Origin: Flavobacteriaceae bacterium
GTDB taxonomy: Bacteria; Bacteroidota; Bacteroidia; Flavobacteriales; Flavobacteriaceae
Assembly (NCBI GenBank): GCA_020347545.1
Contig: CP070731.1
Location: forward strand, 119,010-127,410
Direction of reading: 5' to 3'
Length of the DNA: 8,401 nucleotides
Positions within the stretch are counted from its first letter, which is position 1. Every line of letters starts with the position of its first letter. The notes below the pieces were generated by a model that worked only from the letters and a program-made list of their open reading frames with translations, did not search any database and was not told the origin of the DNA. Positions 5,973 through 8,401 of the stretch are shown here, piece by piece. Made by a program: the position numbers and the translations under genes.

Positions 5973-7241
5973 CTAAACAGACTCTACGGGTTTTTCTACT
6001 GCAACGATTTTGTATAACTTGTCACTCGGCCTGATACGGAATTCCAAAGGTATGGTAATGTTATCTCCACGTTTGGCAAAATCACCCTTCTCGTCATTAA
6101 CGAACATTTCCTTAATGACCAGTTCCTTGGCGCCGGTTGTAGGTCCTGTAATTAAAATCTGATCCCCGATTTTTAAATCAAAGGCCTCCAGTTTGAATTC
6201 TCCAATATTTGCCTTTGGAAAAAAGTGTACACCTTTACCTATGTAAACCTTCTTTTGAGTAGCATGAGATCCTGAGCCTTTACTCCATTCTCCCAGCTTC
6301 TGCCCCAGGTAATACCCGTTCCAGAACCCCCTGTTGTAAACCTTTTCCAGTTCAAGCATCCATCCTATAACTTTTTCCTTGTCATATGTTCCCTCGGTAA
6401 GTGAATCAATAGCCTGCCTGTATGATTTGATGACCTTTGCCACATATTCAGGAGCTCTTCCTCTCCCTTCAATTTTTAACACACTGATACCGGCATCAGC
6501 TACCTGATCCAGAAAATCGATGGTACAAAGGTCTTTTGGAGACATGATGTACTCGTTATCCAGTTCCATTTCGAAACCGGTTTCCTGATCGATCACCGTA
6601 TACTTTTTCCTGCAATTCTGCTTACAGGCACCTCTATTTGCCGAAGAATTATGAGAATGCAGACTCATGTAGCATTTTCCCGATACCGCCATACAAAGTG
6701 CCCCGTGGCCAAAGATTTCAATTTCAAGTAAACGTCCAGATGGCCCTTTGATCTCTTCCTTTTGAATTTGTTCCGTTATTTTCTTGACCTGACGTAAACT
6801 GAGTTCCCTGCTCAACACAATGGTATCAGCGAACATGGCATAGAATTTTACGGTTTCAATATTCGTAATATTGATCTGGGTCGAAATATGAACTTCCATA
6901 CCCTCCTGTCTTGCCATGGCTATTACCGCCTGGTCCATCGCAATAACCGCAGAAATATCCGCCTCTTTTGCCTTTTTCAAAAGTGTTTTAACGATACTAA
7001 GATCATGATCATAGATAATGGTATTAAGTGTCAGGTAGGTCCTTACATTTTTTTCCTTACATCTTTTTGAGATCTCTTCAAGGTCGTCAAGTGTAAAGTT
7101 GATGGAGGCCCTCGCCCTCATATTGAGCTGCTCTACACCAAAATAAACAGAATCCGCTCCATTATCGAGGGCAGCTTGCAAAGACTCAAAGTTACCTGCA
7201 GGCGCCATCAATTCGATTTTATTCTTTCCGTTCAATACCAT
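5973..7241 (-). CDS. trhP: Peptidase U32-family protein, TrhP-like (predicted tRNA U34 hydroxylation)
   Basis: This is a protein of 422 residues. The N-terminal domain opens with ELMAPAGNFESLQAALDNGADSVYFG split over about 10-35, typical of the U32 TIM-barrel-like fold. Four cysteines, 183 and 190 (HGALC, SGKC) and 206 and 210 (GACKQNC), have the C-x6-C and C-x3-C spacing of the iron-sulfur ligands in E. coli TrhP and RlhA. MSPKDLCTID and LKIEGRGRAPEYV at about 233-267 are further signatures. Residues from about 330 on look like the small beta-barrel domain of U32 proteins. TrhP makes 5-hydroxyuridine at position 34 of certain tRNAs from prephenate-derived chemistry; RlhA, which hydroxylates 23S rRNA, is much longer, so length favours TrhP. 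The older name collagenase-like protease is misleading. Start is the ATG at 7241, just ahead of the first conserved strand. It is monocistronic by position. The family call is firm; the substrate is inferred. Confidence 0.85.
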   Translation of the reverse strand: MVLNGKNKIELMAPAGNFESLQAALDNGADSVYFGVEQLNMRARASINFTLDDLEEISKRCKEKNVRTYLTLNTIIYDHDLSIVKTLLKKAKEADISAVIAMDQAVIAMARQEGMEVHISTQINITNIETVKFYAMFADTIVLSRELSLRQVKKITEQIQKEEIKGPSGRLLEIEIFGHGALCMAVSGKCYMSLHSHNSSANRGACKQNCRKKYTVIDQETGFEMELDNEYIMSPKDLCTIDFLDQVADAGISVLKIEGRGRAPEYVAKVIKSYRQAIDSLTEGTYDKEKVIGWMLELEKVYNRGFWNGYYLGQKLGEWSKGSGSHATQKKVYIGKGVHFFPKANIGEFKLEAFDLKIGDQILITGPTTGAKELVIKEMFVNDEKGDFAKRGDNITIPLEFRIRPSDKLYKIVAVEKPVESV

Positions 7242-7268
7242 ATCGATTTTCTTAGTTTTTTAGCGCTG

Positions 7269-7276
7269 CAAAATTA
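7269..7276 (-). promoter_or_regulatory. Predicted -7 promoter element of the TrhP-like gene (TAATTTTG)
   Basis: On the minus strand TAATTTTG followed by CAGCGC matches TAnnTTTG, 27 nt before the ATG at 7241. A -33 TTG at normal spacing is not evident in the AT-rich upstream sequence. Confidence 0.42.
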
Positions 7277-7327
7277 CAATTTATTATTTAATGAATAATT
7301 ATCTGTTAAAAATTAAGTAGCTGGCTC

Positions 7328-7406
7328 TAAATTTGATAGAATTTAAACAATTTGTTATTTAACTGAAAAATGAGCTATTATCATCGGCAATTATTTAGCA
7401 TCTTTG
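7328..7406 (+). promoter_or_regulatory. Candidate asd promoter region (two alternative -7 boxes)
   Basis: Two plus-strand candidates exist in the 199-bp gap before asd. TAAATTTG at 7328-7335 is an exact TAnnTTTG match and would give a leader of roughly 95-100 nt. CATCTTTG at 7399-7406, with GCATC after it, differs from the consensus at one base and would give a leader of about 25-30 nt, closer to the other genes here. Between them lies an 11-bp palindrome AACAATTTGTT at 7346-7356. I cannot choose between the boxes from sequence alone. Confidence 0.35.
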
Positions 7407-7440
7407 CATCTTAAAAATTGATTATTTATATATTAAGAAA

Positions 7441-8401
7441 ATGAAAGTTGCATTAGTAGGAGCTACCGGAATGGTAGGAAACGTTATGTTAGAAGTTCTG
7501 GAAGAAAGAAATTTTCCGGTAACTGAATTATTGTTAGTGGCCTCTGAGAGATCAGTTGGTAAAAAGATGACTTATAAAGGAGATGAAATAACCGTGATCG
7601 GACTTGAAGATGCTGTTGCTCAAAGGCCCGATATCGCTTTGTTTTCAGCCGGTGGAGGCACTTCTCTTGAATGGGCACCAAAGTTTGCTGCTGTTGGAAC
7701 AACGGTAGTGGATAATTCATCAGCCTGGCGAATGGACCCTGATAAGAAATTAGTTGTTCCCGAAATTAACGCTGGAGAGTTGACCTCAGACGATAAGATC
7801 ATTGCCAATCCAAATTGTTCTACGATCCAAATGGTGGTGGCCCTGGCTCCTTTGCATAAAAAATACGGAATCAAGAGACTTGTCATTTCCACCTATCAAT
7901 CCATTTCTGGAACAGGTGTAAAAGCAGTTCAGCAACTCGAAAATGAATATCAGGGTATTAAAGGAGAAATGGCTTATCCATATCCAATTCACAGAAATGC
8001 TTTGCCACATTGCGACGTTTTCGAAGAAAACGGTTATACGAAGGAAGAGATGAAACTTGTAAATGAAACAAGAAAAATACTAAGTGATGACAGTATTGCC
8101 GTAACTGCAACTGCTGTACGAATCCCTGTAGCCGGAGGACATTCAGAAAGTATAAACATTGAATTTGAAAAGGAATTTGATGTCGATGAAGTAAGACAAA
8201 TATTGCATGATACCGACGGGGTAGTCGTTAAGGACAATCTTGACACCAATACTTATCCTATGCCTATTTATGCTGAAGGCAAGGACGATGTTTTCGTAGG
8301 GAGAATACGTAGAGATGAATCGCAGCCAAATTCCTTGAATATGTGGGTGGTGAGTGACAATCTCAGAAAAGGAGCTGCCACAAATACAATTCAAATAGCT
8401 G
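7441..8401 (+). CDS. asd: Aspartate-semialdehyde dehydrogenase (3' partial)
   Basis: The frame is open from ATG at 7441 to the right edge, 320 residues, so only about ten residues should be missing compared with the usual length near 330. The N-terminus has the NADP-binding turn GATGMVG at 7-13. NPNCST at 123-128 contains the catalytic Cys126. Gln153 in STYQSISGTG and His234 in RIPVAGGHSE complete the active site, His234 being the general base. SAGGG at 69-73 and DNSSAWRMD at 91-99 are also typical. The enzyme reduces aspartyl-4-phosphate to aspartate semialdehyde in the cytoplasm. This is the branch point to lysine, diaminopimelate for peptidoglycan, threonine and methionine. The partner aspartokinase gene is not in view. 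The gene is divergent from the TrhP-like gene and has no Shine-Dalgarno sequence (AAGAAA before the ATG). Confidence 0.96.
   Translation, partial: MKVALVGATGMVGNVMLEVLEERNFPVTELLLVASERSVGKKMTYKGDEITVIGLEDAVAQRPDIALFSAGGGTSLEWAPKFAAVGTTVVDNSSAWRMDPDKKLVVPEINAGELTSDDKIIANPNCSTIQMVVALAPLHKKYGIKRLVISTYQSISGTGVKAVQQLENEYQGIKGEMAYPYPIHRNALPHCDVFEENGYTKEEMKLVNETRKILSDDSIAVTATAVRIPVAGGHSESINIEFEKEFDVDEVRQILHDTDGVVVKDNLDTNTYPMPIYAEGKDDVFVGRIRRDESQPNSLNMWVVSDNLRKGAATNTIQIA

Noticed and set aside
5966..5995. Possible terminator ACCC...GGGT followed by five T after the 61-residue protein gene
   Set aside because: Only a four-base stem with an 18-nt loop; the T-run alone is not convincing.
7484..8394. 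Several minus-strand open frames opposite asd
   Set aside because: They are mirror frames of a strongly conserved enzyme gene, overlap one another and have no promoter-like or family signal.

Overview
The window looks like chromosomal housekeeping DNA from a member of Bacteroidota, most likely a marine-type flavobacterium. It is AT-rich. The recognisable proteins (Obg with an SKSD G4 motif, stand-alone MnmD, TrhP-like U32 protein, PAP2 and GT39 pair) have a flavobacterial character. Several genes are preceded by the Bacteroidota -7 promoter element TAnnTTTG, and start codons lack a convincing Shine-Dalgarno sequence. This assignment is inference from sequence recognition; no search was run.

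Layout. (1) Bases 1-185 are the 3' end of the ribosome-assembly GTPase gene obgE on the plus strand. (2) Facing it on the minus strand, from 3367 down to 280, is a compact four-gene unit: mnmD (tRNA wobble-uridine methyltransferase), a PAP2 membrane phosphatase, a GT39 polytopic glycosyltransferase and a 46-residue single-span membrane protein. PAP2 overlaps GT39 by 11 nt and GT39 overlaps the small gene by 8 nt. (3) A 153-bp divergent region (3368-3520) carries promoters for mnmD and ilvE. (4) ilvE (branched-chain aminotransferase, plus strand) ends in an intrinsic terminator that overlaps the 3' end of a convergent gene. (5) That convergent gene is a MazG-like NTP pyrophosphohydrolase, the second gene of a minus-strand pair headed by a short-chain dehydrogenase. 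(6) A 61-residue two-span membrane protein lies on the plus strand at 5772-5957, divergent from the dehydrogenase. (7) A TrhP-like U32 protein (tRNA hydroxylation family) lies on the minus strand. (8) A 199-bp divergent region precedes asd (aspartate-semialdehyde dehydrogenase), which runs off the right edge.

How the genes relate. ilvE and asd are amino-acid biosynthesis genes. mnmD and the TrhP-like gene both belong to families that modify U34 of tRNA. PAP2 and GT39 suggest work on lipid-phosphate or lipid-linked sugar substrates at the periplasmic face, and the 46-residue protein is translationally linked to them. No mobile element, CRISPR array, rRNA or tRNA gene was seen. I found no convincing novel system. 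The least explained items are the two small membrane proteins and the substrate of the PAP2/GT39 pair.
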